DNA of 64,000 bases from an uncultured Chitinophagaceae bacterium. Its GTDB lineage: Bacteria; Bacteroidota; Bacteroidia; Chitinophagales; Chitinophagaceae. The notes under the pieces are model-generated. The model was not told the DNA's origin and did no database searches. It saw only the letters and a list, made by a program, of their open reading frames with translations. The DNA lies in the NCBI GenBank assembly GCA_937958995.1, contig CALGAP010000011.1, positions 310,001-374,000 on the forward strand, in the 5' to 3' direction. Positions 22,748 to 31,812 of this stretch are shown here, in pieces (within the stretch, counting starts at the first letter, position 1; each line of letters opens with the position of its first letter). A program made the translations under genes and the position numbers.

Positions 22748-25700
22748 TTATCTGAAAATCATATTTATCACCTTTCTTTCTCCATTCACAGCCGATTGAA
22801 TCACCAGCATGTAGTTGCCTGAAACAGCAGTTGCAGGTCTTGCTATTCGCTTAGTCTGACCACTTTGTACCAGCAGGGTCGACTCCCATACTACCCTGCC
22901 ATCGGCAGCTACCAGGCTCACCTTGTGGTTGCCGGCGCTGATATCCTTGAACTGGATATCGAAGTAGCTGTCAACCGGGTTGGGATATACCCTCACACCC
23001 TGGCCGCCTGCCAGTTTGCTTACTACAGCAACTACCGAATAAGTAGCCTGCTTGCCATTTTTCAGGATCTTCAGGCGGTAGTAGTTCTTGCCTGTTGCCA
23101 CAGCGGTATGGGCATATTGATATTGCTTCGACGAACCAGAGTTGAACGCATTCACAATACCCAGGGCGGTGAAGTGTACGCCATCGGTGCTCCACTGCAC
23201 TTCAAACGCATCGGCGTTGAAGTCTTTATCGGTTACCCAGCTCAGCACCGCATCATTACCCTGCAGTTTGGCGGTGAAGCCAAGACTATTCCCCTGCAGC
23301 ACCACACCGCAAAGACCATTCACATAGAAGGTGCTCTCGCGGGTGAGACAGCCGCTGTTGACCGATACCGCGCACACATACACACCGGTATCTTCGGGCA
23401 TCAGGTACGGGATGTTGTAGCTGAGACCATTGCCGATCAGAATGCTGTCGGTCGGGCTGGTCTTCTTATACCAGGTATAGGTAGCATTCGGAATAGTATC
23501 AACGCTCAGCGTAATATTATTATAGAAGCAGTTGCTGGTGGCGCTGATACTGGTATTGGCCAGCGGCAACACGCTCGCATCATTGGTAGTGGCGTTACCA
23601 CAGGCATCGATACTTCTCAAACGGATAAGGCCATAGGTGCTATTATTACTAATGGAGAACACAGGGTTGGTTTGCGGCGGCATCACAATCGACGGTGAAT
23701 CGGGAATGCTACCGATAATTTCATAAGTGAACGGCGCCAGGCCACCTGTCACAGCCGAGCTCACGCTGAAGTTGTTATCGTTGCACTGGTACACAGCCGA
23801 CTGTTGCAGGTTGGGGAATGTATAGCTCTGCAACTGGAAGGTATCGTACACCTTACCCGAGCAGCCTTGCAGTGTGTATTCAATTACATACTCAGCGGGC
23901 TCCATTTCAGAGAAAGTGAAGTTGATACCGGAAACGGTATTGGCTGAAATGTTCACCACACTACCATTCTTACGTATGATCTTCGGCGTTACAGCACCAT
24001 GGCTGTACTGAGCGCTTATATTCAGGTCGCCGGAACCATTCTGCCACTGGCCACCCGGGCATTTTGAGTTGGCATTGATGCTCTTGTTGAGCCAGCTTGC
24101 ATGCGGGGTTACATTCACCGAAGCCACACCGTTACAGTTGTCACGAATTTCAAAACGGTATTGCAATCCGCCGGGCAATCCAGGTATGCCGTTGATGGTT
24201 GCGCTGGTGCTGCTGGTAGTGGTGGTGTACACCAGCACATTACCCGGGTTATAGATATTAATGGTATAAGGCGCTACAGTAGCAGTCCAGCTGGCGCTGA
24301 GATCGGTGTTGCCGATGCTGCACGACGCAGCAGCCGAAACATTCGGATTCATCACAGTCGGGCTAGCTGAAACAGTGCGCACGATGGTGGTATCGTAACA
24401 AGTATTCACGATACGGATAGTGTAGCTACCATAGGGCACATTGTTGAAAACACCAGTATTGTTGCAATCGACCTGCGCATCATTTGCGTCGTACAGGCAG
24501 TAAGTAGGATTGGTCAGATTTGCCTGGCCGGTGACAGATGCTCTGAATGTGCTACATGACCTGTTTGATACGCTTACAGCACCGGCCACATTGGGTATGG
24601 GTCTTGTGCGGCTGAAGTTGCGCACAATCACTGTATCATAACAAGCAGCATCGTTGGTAATGCGAACAGTATAGTTAACGTTATATGACAACCCGGCAAA
24701 CACGCCATTGGTGTTGCACATAATCAGTGTATTGGTATTATCATATAAGCAGAAGTTCGGGTTGCTCAGGTTTTGCTGAGAGCCAACTGAAGCAGTATAG
24801 GTAGAACACTGCTGGTTAGTATAACTCATGTTGGCAGCCACCTGGGGTATGCGGGGAGATACTGTGAAACATCTTACGATGGTAGTATCATAACAGCCTG
24901 CATTGTTGATAATGTTCAGGCAGTAGCTGCCATAAGGCAGGTTGTTGAAATTGCCTGAAGCCCGGCAGTCGATCAGGTTTCCATCTCCGTCATACAGGCA
25001 GAACTGAGCATTGTTCAGGTTGGTCAGTCCACCCCACGAAAGGTTGAAGTTGCTGCAATTATATGTAATGGTCGGGTTGGGATTCGCCGAAGGCACGGGC
25101 CTGATGCCGGTAACAGTGCGTGTAATCACGGCGCCGGTACAACCATCGGTGATGCGGATGGTATAAGTGCCATAAGGCAGGTTGTTAAATATACCAGTAT
25201 TGTTGCAGGCTACCTGCACATCAGACTGATCATATATACAATATGTGGGGCTGGTAAGGTTTTGCTGACCAGTGACAGTAGCAGAAAAGGTTGAGCAAGC
25301 CAGGTTGCTGGTAGAAACATTTGCCGCTACCGTTGGCGTGGGCTGCGAGTGCGATACAGTACGAGTAATAGTAGTATCGTAACAAGCATCGTTAATGCGA
25401 ATGGTATAAGAACCATAAGCAATATTGCTGAACACGCCGGTAGTATTGCAACCAACCAACACATTGGAGCTGTTGTACAGGCAGAATTGAGGATTAGCCA
25501 GGTTAGCCTTGCCGGTTACAGTGGCAGTAAAGCCCGAACACAGGAAATTGCTCTTACTGATGCTGGCATCAACAGAGGGTTTCGGTTCGTTCCACACAAC
25601 AGTCTTTGTATGACCACATCCATCTTTTGCCACCAGTGTCAATGTATGCGAAGAGCCTTTGAACACACGAAAATTTCTTGACGAAGACCATACGGTATCG

Positions 25701-26419
25701 CCGGGTGTGCGGCTTACGCCATAAGTGAAGCCGCTGAAAGCAGAACCTGAAGTATTCAGATTGCTGTGATTATCTTTCAGCGTAATGCTTACATCGGCGC
25801 TGTCGCAGCCAACTCTCGCAACGTTGTGTGTTTCAATCCACCAGTTGTAGTCGGCGATGGTGATCACGCGTGTCTGCAAGCCGCCGCACGAGTCGGCCAG
25901 GCGTATGCTGTAGCTGCCGGGAACCAGGTTGGTGAAAACGCCGGTAGTGTTGGTAGTACCAACACCCGATGCAGAAGGCGCTACAATACTAAATATAAAA
26001 GGTCCGCGGCCGTATTGCTGGTTGATAACAGTAATGCTGCCATCACTGCCACCGATACAGGTTACATCAGTAGCCGACAGTGAAAAACGCGGGTCCTGGT
26101 AGCTACCAGGCACTACAATATCTTCCTGGGAGTAGGTACATCCGTCCACCACGTCTCTTACCTCCAGGCGGTACGTGCCTGCCGGAAGACCGGTAATATC
26201 TTTGGAAGAGGTGTTAATGGAAGGTATGCTTCCTCCACTCAGCTTGTAGTTATAACTTCCCGAACCGCCAGTCACTTCAACATGAATAGCGCCGGTACTT
26301 TTACACCTTGACTCGGTAACGGTATAGGTGAAGGAGAGACTGCACTGCGCGAGGCTTACACCAGGCAGTAATAGGGCTAAGGACACAATGCCCGCAATCA
26401 GGGTAGATTTTGCTTTCAT
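22748..26419 (-). CDS. large T9SS-exported surface protein with five Cys-rich repeats
   Basis: 1223 residues. Signal peptide: MKAKSTLIAGIVSLALLLPG then VSLAQ. Residues 26-190 hold SprB-like immunoglobulin-type modules (GGSGSYNYKLSGG; LPAGTYRLEVRDVVDGCTYS). Five tandem modules of about 80 residues follow at roughly 283-362, 363-444, 445-526, 527-610 and 611-690. Each has the pattern C-S-x-F, then FCLYD or YCIYD, CNNTG-(V/I)FNN-(L/V)PYGSYTIRI and CYDTT-(I)-(V/T)R. The middle region is less regular. A C-terminal sorting domain ends the protein (VRVYPNPVDSYFDIQFKD, then GNYMLVIQS and KVINMIFR), the signal for type IX secretion and anchoring. It is likely an adhesin-like or gliding-related surface protein; the specific role is unknown. 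Confidence 0.88.
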   Translation of the reverse strand: MKAKSTLIAGIVSLALLLPGVSLAQCSLSFTYTVTESRCKSTGAIHVEVTGGSGSYNYKLSGGSIPSINTSSKDITGLPAGTYRLEVRDVVDGCTYSQEDIVVPGSYQDPRFSLSATDVTCIGGSDGSITVINQQYGRGPFIFSIVAPSASGVGTTNTTGVFTNLVPGSYSIRLADSCGGLQTRVITIADYNWWIETHNVARVGCDSADVSITLKDNHSNLNTSGSAFSGFTYGVSRTPGDTVWSSSRNFRVFKGSSHTLTLVAKDGCGHTKTVVWNEPKPSVDASISKSNFLCSGFTATVTGKANLANPQFCLYNSSNVLVGCNTTGVFSNIAYGSYTIRINDACYDTTITRTVSHSQPTPTVAANVSTSNLACSTFSATVTGQQNLTSPTYCIYDQSDVQVACNNTGIFNNLPYGTYTIRITDGCTGAVITRTVTGIRPVPSANPNPTITYNCSNFNLSWGGLTNLNNAQFCLYDGDGNLIDCRASGNFNNLPYGSYCLNIINNAGCYDTTIVRCFTVSPRIPQVAANMSYTNQQCSTYTASVGSQQNLSNPNFCLYDNTNTLIMCNTNGVFAGLSYNVNYTVRITNDAACYDTVIVRNFSRTRPIPNVAGAVSVSNRSCSTFRASVTGQANLTNPTYCLYDANDAQVDCNNTGVFNNVPYGSYTIRIVNTCYDTTIVRTVSASPTVMNPNVSAAASCSIGNTDLSASWTATVAPYTINIYNPGNVLVYTTTTSSTSATINGIPGLPGGLQYRFEIRDNCNGVASVNVTPHASWLNKSINANSKCPGGQWQNGSGDLNISAQYSHGAVTPKIIRKNGSVVNISANTVSGINFTFSEMEPAEYVIEYTLQGCSGKVYDTFQLQSYTFPNLQQSAVYQCNDNNFSVSSAVTGGLAPFTYEIIGSIPDSPSIVMPPQTNPVFSISNNSTYGLIRLRSIDACGNATTNDASVLPLANTSISATSNCFYNNITLSVDTIPNATYTWYKKTSPTDSILIGNGLSYNIPYLMPEDTGVYVCAVSVNSGCLTRESTFYVNGLCGVVLQGNSLGFTAKLQGNDAVLSWVTDKDFNADAFEVQWSTDGVHFTALGIVNAFNSGSSKQYQYAHTAVATGKNYYRLKILKNGKQATYSVVAVVSKLAGGQGVRVYPNPVDSYFDIQFKDISAGNHKVSLVAADGRVVWESTLLVQSGQTKRIARPATAVSGNYMLVIQSAVNGERKVINMIFR

Positions 26420-26516
26420 CAGGTACGGTCTTTAAAGGGTGCCGATCTTTCAAGGCTGGATTTGCGGACTTCGTAGGACTGGATTGCAGTTGAATAATTT
26501 CAACACAATGACAGGA

Positions 26517-26547
26517 CAAACATAACATCAGAAAAAATCATTGTCAA
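26517..26547 (-). promoter_or_regulatory. promoter of the large surface protein gene
   Basis: Minus strand TTG (26545-26547), 20 bases, TATGTTTG (26517-26524). Full match to TAnnTTTG. It implies a leader of about 90 bases before the ATG at 26419. Confidence 0.55.
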
Positions 26548-26626
26548 TACCCGCGAAATTTCTAAGTGTGGGGATAAATGCCTAAATATTTCCCCGTATT
26601 GCGGATTAGAATTTTCATGTATAGAT

Positions 26627-26661
26627 AAAGTCCGCCAATTCTTCGATGAATGGCGGACTTT
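26627..26661. terminator. terminator hairpin after ilvE
   Basis: AAAGTCCGCCA / TGGCGGACTTT, a perfect 11-bp stem with a 13-base loop. A T-run follows on the plus strand (TTTTTTCG) and a shorter one on the minus strand (TTTATC). It stands about 90 bases after the ilvE stop and most likely ends that transcript. Confidence 0.65.
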
Positions 26662-26748
26662 TTTCGATGAATGAATTCCTGTTAATCAATGTCAGAACAC
26701 GCAATGCAGCATAAAAGAACCGCGAAAAGCAAAATAATCTGATTTATA

Positions 26749-27816
26749 TCAATCCACTTTCAGCATCCAGCCGAAGGTATCGGCCAGTTTTCCTTCGCGA
26801 ATACCGTCGAGGGTTCTCTTTAATGCAGGAGCAGCCTTCCACTTGTCGGTATCGAATGTCATTACAAAATCTTTGTAACGCAATTCTTTGATCATAGATA
26901 TGGTAGCAGCTGTTCCGGTGCCAAACACTTCATGCAGCAGGCCTGCTTTGTATGCTTCCACCAGGTCGTCGATGCTCACGGGTCTTTCTTCCACATTGTA
27001 TCCCATATCGGCAAGGATCTTCAGGGCGCTGTCGCGCGTAACTCCGGCGAGAATGGTGCCTTCTTCAAGACTGGGTGTAACGGCCGTGTTGCCAATGATG
27101 AAAAATACATTCATGGTGCCGATCTCCTGCACATACTTATGCTCGCGCGCGTCGGTCCACAATACCTGGTCATATCCTTTTTGTTTGGCGAGCGAGGTCA
27201 CGTACATGCTAGCAGCATAATTACCTGCTGCCTTGGCGGCGCCTACACCACCCGGAGCCGCGCGTGTGTATTTTTCTTCTACATAAATACGTATTGGCGC
27301 GCTGTAATAAGGCCCGGCGGGCGCCATGATGATCATAAATTTATACCGCTCCGACGGACGTACGCCAATCATTTCATCGGTGCTGAACATGAAAGGCCTT
27401 ATATATAAGGAGTGATTTTGGCGCGCAGGTATCCAGCTTTTATCTAAAGAAACCAATTGCCTCATGCCATCCATAAACAACCATTCGGGCACCGTAGGCA
27501 TGTTCATTCTTTCGGCCGACAAATTAAATCGCCTGAAATTATCGCGCGGCCTGAAAATGAAAGCTTCGCCCGCCTCATTCTTGTATGCTTTGATTCCTTC
27601 GAAAATGGCCTGGCCATAATGCAGTGCGGCCAGCGAAGGACTCAACACCAAGGGCTGGTAGGGTTTTATTTCTGCATTGACCCATACGCCGTTCTCAAAA
27701 TCGGCCTCCAGCATGTGGTCGGTAAAGTATTTTCCAAAAGGGATATTTTCCAGGTTGATATCGTGCAATTTGCTACGCTCAACTTTTGTAACCGGTAAAC
27801 CATAGGCATCGATCAT
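26749..27816 (-). CDS. ilvE: branched-chain amino acid aminotransferase
   Basis: PLP-dependent class IV aminotransferase of 355 residues, the longer type related to eukaryotic BCATs. It transfers the amino group between Leu, Ile or Val and 2-oxoglutarate. The Schiff-base lysine is K195 in GAAKAAGNYAAS. The PLP-site Glu is E231 in VQEIGTMNVFF. The phosphate and substrate loops ALHYGQAIFEGIKAYK and GTGTAATIS are present. It starts MIDAYGLPVTKVERSKLHDI and is divergent from the next gene with a 67-base gap. Confidence 0.96.
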   Translation of the reverse strand: MIDAYGLPVTKVERSKLHDINLENIPFGKYFTDHMLEADFENGVWVNAEIKPYQPLVLSPSLAALHYGQAIFEGIKAYKNEAGEAFIFRPRDNFRRFNLSAERMNMPTVPEWLFMDGMRQLVSLDKSWIPARQNHSLYIRPFMFSTDEMIGVRPSERYKFMIIMAPAGPYYSAPIRIYVEEKYTRAAPGGVGAAKAAGNYAASMYVTSLAKQKGYDQVLWTDAREHKYVQEIGTMNVFFIIGNTAVTPSLEEGTILAGVTRDSALKILADMGYNVEERPVSIDDLVEAYKAGLLHEVFGTGTAATISMIKELRYKDFVMTFDTDKWKAAPALKRTLDGIREGKLADTFGWMLKVD

Positions 27817-27854
27817 AATCCGTTATTTTTGATGCGCAAAGAAACAAAATTTCG

Positions 27855-27868
27855 CTAACAAATGTTAG
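27855..27868. promoter_or_regulatory. small palindrome in the ilvE divergent spacer
   Basis: CTAACA AA TGTTAG, a 6-bp inverted repeat with a two-base centre, in the 67-base gap between two divergent genes. It is a candidate regulator site on shape alone. No canonical promoter boxes are clear in this gap. Confidence 0.3.
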
Positions 27869-27883
27869 TTAATTGACTAAATT

Positions 27884-28414
27884 ATGGGTCTCTCCGATCT
27901 GACATTGCCGGGCTCCGTTATTGCCGACTTATATAAGCAATCACTGGTACAGGCCGATGCGCCTATTCCCGCGCCCGTTGTTGCTGCTGAAAATAAAACG
28001 GGTGAAAACGGGAATAATTACAAGTACCTCGGTAATAACCAGCAGCATATCACACTTGTCGTGTCATTTGAAAATGAGGCCTGGTTGCCGGATCATCATC
28101 TCCAGTTTCTTACCAAAATGCTGGAGGCCTGTAAATTGAACCTGGGCGATGTAGCCATTGTGAATCACGCTAAGAAGGAAGTGGATATTGAGCAGTTGAA
28201 AGAACAATTAAGACCCGTGAACGTGCTGTTGTTTGGCGTGGAGCCAGTAGCTATCAGACTGCCCCTCAATTTTCCCCAGTTTAAAGAACAGGCCTATGCA
28301 GGCGTCACCTATTTATATACTCCGCCCCTGGATCTGCTGAACCAGGACAATGAAGAAGGTAAATTGCTGAAAAGCAAATTGTGGGTATGCTTACGTAAAC
28401 TTTTCAAGATATGA
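27884..28414 (+). CDS. conserved hypothetical protein, possible DNA polymerase III psi-like
   Basis: 176 residues, cytosolic. The N-terminal 45 residues look flexible (Ala/Pro/Asn-rich). The rest is a compact alpha/beta domain: VVSFENEAWLPDHHLQFLTK, LNLGDVAIVNHAKKEVDIEQ, NVLLFGVEPVAIRLPLNFPQ and a C-terminal LLKSKLWVCLRKLFKI. The mix of a VLLFG strand, a late Pro-rich loop and a final Lys/Leu/Trp helix recalls HolD, the psi subunit of the clamp loader, but this is only shape similarity. Its stop overlaps the rdgB start by four bases (ATGA), so the two are translationally coupled. Confidence 0.55.
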   Translation: MGLSDLTLPGSVIADLYKQSLVQADAPIPAPVVAAENKTGENGNNYKYLGNNQQHITLVVSFENEAWLPDHHLQFLTKMLEACKLNLGDVAIVNHAKKEVDIEQLKEQLRPVNVLLFGVEPVAIRLPLNFPQFKEQAYAGVTYLYTPPLDLLNQDNEEGKLLKSKLWVCLRKLFKI

Positions 28415-29013
28415 CCAGTCTGATATTTGCCACCAATAACCGCCACAAAGTGGAGGAAATACAGGCGGCCATAGGTCATATGCTGAGGGTGGTAAGCCTG
28501 AAAGAGGCGGGTATCGAAAAAGATATTCCCGAACCATTCGATACGCTGGAAGAAAATGCCCGTGAAAAATCGCGCGTAATCCATGAGCTGACCGGGCAAA
28601 ACTGTTTCAGTGAGGATACCGGTCTGGAAGTGGAAGCGCTGAATGGAGAACCGGGGGTAAAAAGTGCTCGGTATGCCGGCGAAGACAAGGATTTTAACGC
28701 CAACATGGTTAAGCTTTTATCCCGGCTGGGGGCAACAACCAACCGCCGCGCCCGTTTTCGTACGGTGATTTCTTTGATATGGCAGGGAAAAGAGTACCTT
28801 TTCGAAGGCATTTGCCCCGGTACCATTTTGACAGAACCGCGTGGGCAACAAGGCTTTGGTTACGACCCGGTGTTTGTGCCCGATGGCAGCGACCGGAGTT
28901 TTGCGGAAATGACCCTGGAGGAAAAGAACAGGTTCAGCCATCGAAAGAAGGCGGCCGATAAACTGGTTTTATTCTTGCAACAGAATCATAATGCTAAAAA
29001 AACAGTTGATTAA
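28411..29013 (+). CDS. rdgB: XTP/dITP diphosphatase (HAM1 family)
   Basis: 200 residues. It hydrolyses non-canonical purine nucleotides (dITP, XTP) to monophosphates, preventing their incorporation. The N-terminal signature is IFATNNRHKVEEIQAAIG. The catalytic region is ENAREKSRVIHELTGQNCFS, then EDTGLEVEALNGEPGVKSAR, and the family block GFGYDPVFVPDGSDRSFAEM is present. It overlaps the preceding gene by four bases and is followed by the sigma factor gene after 20 bases. Confidence 0.96.
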   Translation: MTSLIFATNNRHKVEEIQAAIGHMLRVVSLKEAGIEKDIPEPFDTLEENAREKSRVIHELTGQNCFSEDTGLEVEALNGEPGVKSARYAGEDKDFNANMVKLLSRLGATTNRRARFRTVISLIWQGKEYLFEGICPGTILTEPRGQQGFGYDPVFVPDGSDRSFAEMTLEEKNRFSHRKKAADKLVLFLQQNHNAKKTVD

Positions 29014-29033
29014 CCACTGACCTTGCAAAAAAT

Positions 29034-29612
29034 TTGAACGAAAAAAGCAACTATACGATTTCAGAATCCGACTTAATAAAGGGTTGCATAGCGGGCGACA
29101 GACGTATGCAGGAGGAACTGTACCGCCGGTTCGCTTCCAAAATGTATGCGGTTTGCCTGCGTTATGCCAACAATGCCGATGATGCCCAGGACCTGTTACA
29201 GGAAGGTTTTATAAAAGTGTACAGGAACCTGCATCGTTTTCGTGCTGAAGGTTCTTTTGAAGGTTGGATACGGCGCGTGTTTGTCAACACTTCCATAGAG
29301 CATTTCCGGAAAAAGTCGACCAAGATGTCGATGGTCACCGACAAAGAGGAAAGCAATATTGAAGATGCCGACATTACCGCGCTGCAAAGACTGGCTGAAA
29401 AAGATATCATCAACATAATACAGGAACTTTCACCTGGCTACAGGACGGTCTTCAACCTTTACGTGGTGGAAGGCTATTCACACAAAGAGATTGGCGACCT
29501 GCTGGGAATAAGTGAAGGCACCAGCAAATCGCAACTGGCCAGGGCGAAAGGTGTTTTACAAAAAAAGATTGCGCAATACCTGAGCGACACGCAAAAATCC
29601 TATTCCAGGTAA
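29034..29612 (+). CDS. RNA polymerase ECF-type sigma factor
   Basis: 192 residues. Region 2 helices: LYRRFASKMYAVCLRYANNA, then DDAQDLLQEGFIKVYRNLHR. Region 4 helix-turn-helix: YSHKEIGDLLGISEGTSKSQ followed by LARAKGVLQKKI. No ATG exists at the N-terminus of the domain. The chosen start is TTG at 29034 (reading NEKSNYTISESDLIKGC), because the next ATG at 29106 would remove part of the first region 2 helix. It is one base before the membrane protein gene, a typical sigma/anti-sigma pair. Confidence 0.9.
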   Translation: MNEKSNYTISESDLIKGCIAGDRRMQEELYRRFASKMYAVCLRYANNADDAQDLLQEGFIKVYRNLHRFRAEGSFEGWIRRVFVNTSIEHFRKKSTKMSMVTDKEESNIEDADITALQRLAEKDIINIIQELSPGYRTVFNLYVVEGYSHKEIGDLLGISEGTSKSQLARAKGVLQKKIAQYLSDTQKSYSR

Positions 29613-29613
29613 T

Positions 29614-30588
29614 ATGGCAGAAGAGCTAAGACATACCCTGACAAACCTAGAAGTAACTCCGCCCGAAGGTGTATGGCACGCTATTGCATCGCGCCTGGAT
29701 GCCGAATTTGATGCAAGTGACATTTCATTATCCCAAAAAATTACTGAGATTGAATTAGCGCCTCCGGCCAATGCGTGGCGCCATATAGAAGCGGCCATTG
29801 GATCGGCTGTTGAAGACGCAGCCATTGTACACGATGCCGAAGAAAAGGAAGCCGCCCCCGTTGTCACCTTCAATCGCCCCTTTCGCCGGTGGTTCGGCGC
29901 TGCTGCCGCCATACTAGTAATGGCGGTGGGCGCATGGTATTTCTTAACCGATCGCACAACCGATAATACCACTCATAACGCAGCAACGATAATACCTCAG
30001 CCTAATTCGGCACAACAGCAAATTGTTCCTGGCGCGCCGGCTGAAGTGCCCGATGTGGCGGTTGCTTCAAATGCGGATGACAGACCACACCCCCGCGCTT
30101 CTCGACCGGTGATAGCAAGCGCAGGAAGGTTGAATGTGGCACAAGCGAATTATCCATTTGAAGAAGAGCCCCAGCAATTCCAGGAATTTGCAGAGGATGA
30201 AGAATTGCCTCATGCCAATCTTAAGTACATTAAATCCATCAGTACTTCCGATGTGCCCACGGTAGAAGCACCACCCATTCGTGATGCCAACGGCAATATC
30301 ATCCTTGATAAGGAGCTGATCACCGCATCCGACCATAACTACATTACTGTTACCGGTCCTAATGGTGAGCAGACGCGTATTTCTTCCAAATTCCTTCCCC
30401 TGCTCACATCGCTGAACAGCAGCACCGAGCCAGCAGACTATTTTTCATTTTTCCTGAATGAAAATAATATCTGGAAACTGCGTTTCAACGAGTGGAGAGA
30501 CCGTATGCTGAAACAGGCCACCTTGATACCTACCGCTACCAACCTGCTCGATTTGCTCGAGTTGAAGGAAATTCTGCAGGAAAACTAA
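29614..30588 (+). CDS. probable membrane anti-sigma factor
   Basis: 324 residues. A cytosolic N-terminus is followed by one membrane helix at about 93-111 (WFGAAAAILVMAVGAWYFL) and a periplasmic domain of about 200 residues. The N-terminus holds two copies of one motif: LEVTPPEGVWHAIASRL (12-28) and IELAPPANAWRHIEAAI (46-62). No HCC-type zinc motif is present. It starts one base after the sigma gene stop. Position and topology point to an anti-sigma factor of a kind common in Bacteroidota. The periplasmic part contains a Glu/Asp/Gln-rich stretch and ends in a helical LLDLLELKEILQEN. Confidence 0.72.
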   Translation: MAEELRHTLTNLEVTPPEGVWHAIASRLDAEFDASDISLSQKITEIELAPPANAWRHIEAAIGSAVEDAAIVHDAEEKEAAPVVTFNRPFRRWFGAAAAILVMAVGAWYFLTDRTTDNTTHNAATIIPQPNSAQQQIVPGAPAEVPDVAVASNADDRPHPRASRPVIASAGRLNVAQANYPFEEEPQQFQEFAEDEELPHANLKYIKSISTSDVPTVEAPPIRDANGNIILDKELITASDHNYITVTGPNGEQTRISSKFLPLLTSLNSSTEPADYFSFFLNENNIWKLRFNEWRDRMLKQATLIPTATNLLDLLELKEILQEN

Positions 30589-30610
30589 ATTTGCGGTCAA
30601 TACTTGCTAC

Positions 30611-31036
30611 ATGGCCCGCATAAAAATCACTCTCCCGGATTCATTTGCATTTTCCTGCGATATACCCGTGCGCATCACCGACCTGAACTATGGCGGTCAT
30701 GTGGGAAACGATACCATTCTTTCACTGATTCACGAAGCACGAGTACAGTATCTCAAAAAATTTGGTATGCAAGAACTGGACTTTGCGGGTGTGGGATTGA
30801 TTATGGGTGATGCTGCCATTGAATTCAAGAGCGAATCATTTCACGGAGATGTGATCAGGGTTTGGGTAAAAGCGGCGGAGTTTACGAAAGTCTCATTTGA
30901 TCTCTATTACAAACTCGAAAAGACTAGTGGCGAAGCAGTAGCATTTGCTAAAACGGGAATGATTTGTTTTGATTATGGTAAGAAAAAGGTAGTGGGGATT
31001 CCTGATGGAGTTAAAGAGATGATGAGTGAGGGATAG
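30611..31036 (+). CDS. acyl-CoA thioesterase, hotdog fold
   Basis: 141 residues, the size of a single 4HBT hotdog domain. It has PVRITDLNYGGHVGNDTILS, the usual active-site loop with Asp and the helix start, then IHEARVQYLKKFG. The substrate is probably an acyl-CoA, chain length unknown. The ATG at 30611 is 22 bases after the anti-sigma gene, so it may share the transcript. It converges on aroE. Confidence 0.82.
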   Translation: MARIKITLPDSFAFSCDIPVRITDLNYGGHVGNDTILSLIHEARVQYLKKFGMQELDFAGVGLIMGDAAIEFKSESFHGDVIRVWVKAAEFTKVSFDLYYKLEKTSGEAVAFAKTGMICFDYGKKKVVGIPDGVKEMMSEG

Positions 31037-31077
31037 TCTAATTCGCGATTCCTTCAAAAATTTCTATCCAAACTCCT

Positions 31078-31812
31078 TTAGTCCCGATTCCAGATCTTCC
31101 AGCTCTCCTCCGCCTGTATCACCAGCATTTCACCGCCGTTTTTCACCAATGCTCCTTTCTCCTCTCCTTTCTTCAGAAATGCTGTAGCCGGCGGATTATA
31201 GATAAGATCGAACAAATAATGCCGCGGGGTGAGCATATCGTAAGCTATGGGCGGAAATTCTTCCACATTAGGATACATACCCAGCGGCGTGGTATTCACG
31301 ATCAGCAAATGATCGTGCATCACGGCATCAACATCTGCATAGGAAATCTGGTTGCGGCCCTGCGGATTGCGCGACACTTCAATGAATTCGATGCCTCGCT
31401 TTTTCAACACATAATGCACCGCCTTGGCCGCGCCGCCGGTGCCCAGTACCAATGCTTTTTTGTGATAGGGTTGTAATAATTTATCGAGAGAAACTTCGAA
31501 GCCGGCGACATCGGTATTGAAACCAAACAATTTTCCTTCTTTGATACGAATACAATTGCAGGCGCCGATGGCCTGCACCACCTCATCCTGGTGATGCAAA
31601 AACGGAATGACTCTTTCCTTATAGGGAATGGTTACGTTCAGTCCTTCGAGGACGGGGTATTGTTGCAAAATGCCTGGCAGTTCGCTGATATCCGCGATCG
31701 GAAAATTTTCATACACGCAGCCGGTGATATGCTCGCGCTGAAATTTTTCGGTAAAAAATTTTTGCGAAAAAGAATGGCTGAGCGGATATCCTATCAGGCC
31801 AAACCGCCTCAT
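31078..31812 (-). CDS. aroE: shikimate dehydrogenase
   Basis: NADP-dependent enzyme reducing 3-dehydroshikimate in the aromatic amino acid pathway. 244 residues, a short form. Substrate-site motifs: IGYPLSHSFSQKFF and GLNVTIPYKERVIP with the catalytic Lys. Nucleotide site: ALVLGTGGAAKAVHYVL. Near the end NGGEMLVIQAEESWKIWN fits the C-terminal helix. Its ATG overlaps the stop of the upstream gene by one base (TAATG), so the two are coupled. Confidence 0.95.
   Translation of the reverse strand: MRRFGLIGYPLSHSFSQKFFTEKFQREHITGCVYENFPIADISELPGILQQYPVLEGLNVTIPYKERVIPFLHHQDEVVQAIGACNCIRIKEGKLFGFNTDVAGFEVSLDKLLQPYHKKALVLGTGGAAKAVHYVLKKRGIEFIEVSRNPQGRNQISYADVDAVMHDHLLIVNTTPLGMYPNVEEFPPIAYDMLTPRHYLFDLIYNPPATAFLKKGEEKGALVKNGGEMLVIQAEESWKIWNRD

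Larger units (their letters stand above)
26420..26748. other. spacer between ilvE and the surface protein gene
   Basis: 329 bases with no gene. It holds the promoter of the surface protein gene (26517-26547) and a hairpin terminator (26627-26661), both listed separately. Nothing else notable. Confidence 0.5.

Noticed and set aside
24342..25573. Regular repeats of about 240 bases that could suggest an array
   Set aside because: They are in-frame protein modules in the surface protein; period and divergence do not fit CRISPR.
29106..29612. Shorter sigma factor from the ATG at 29106
   Set aside because: It would remove the first helix of region 2, so the TTG at 29034 is preferred.
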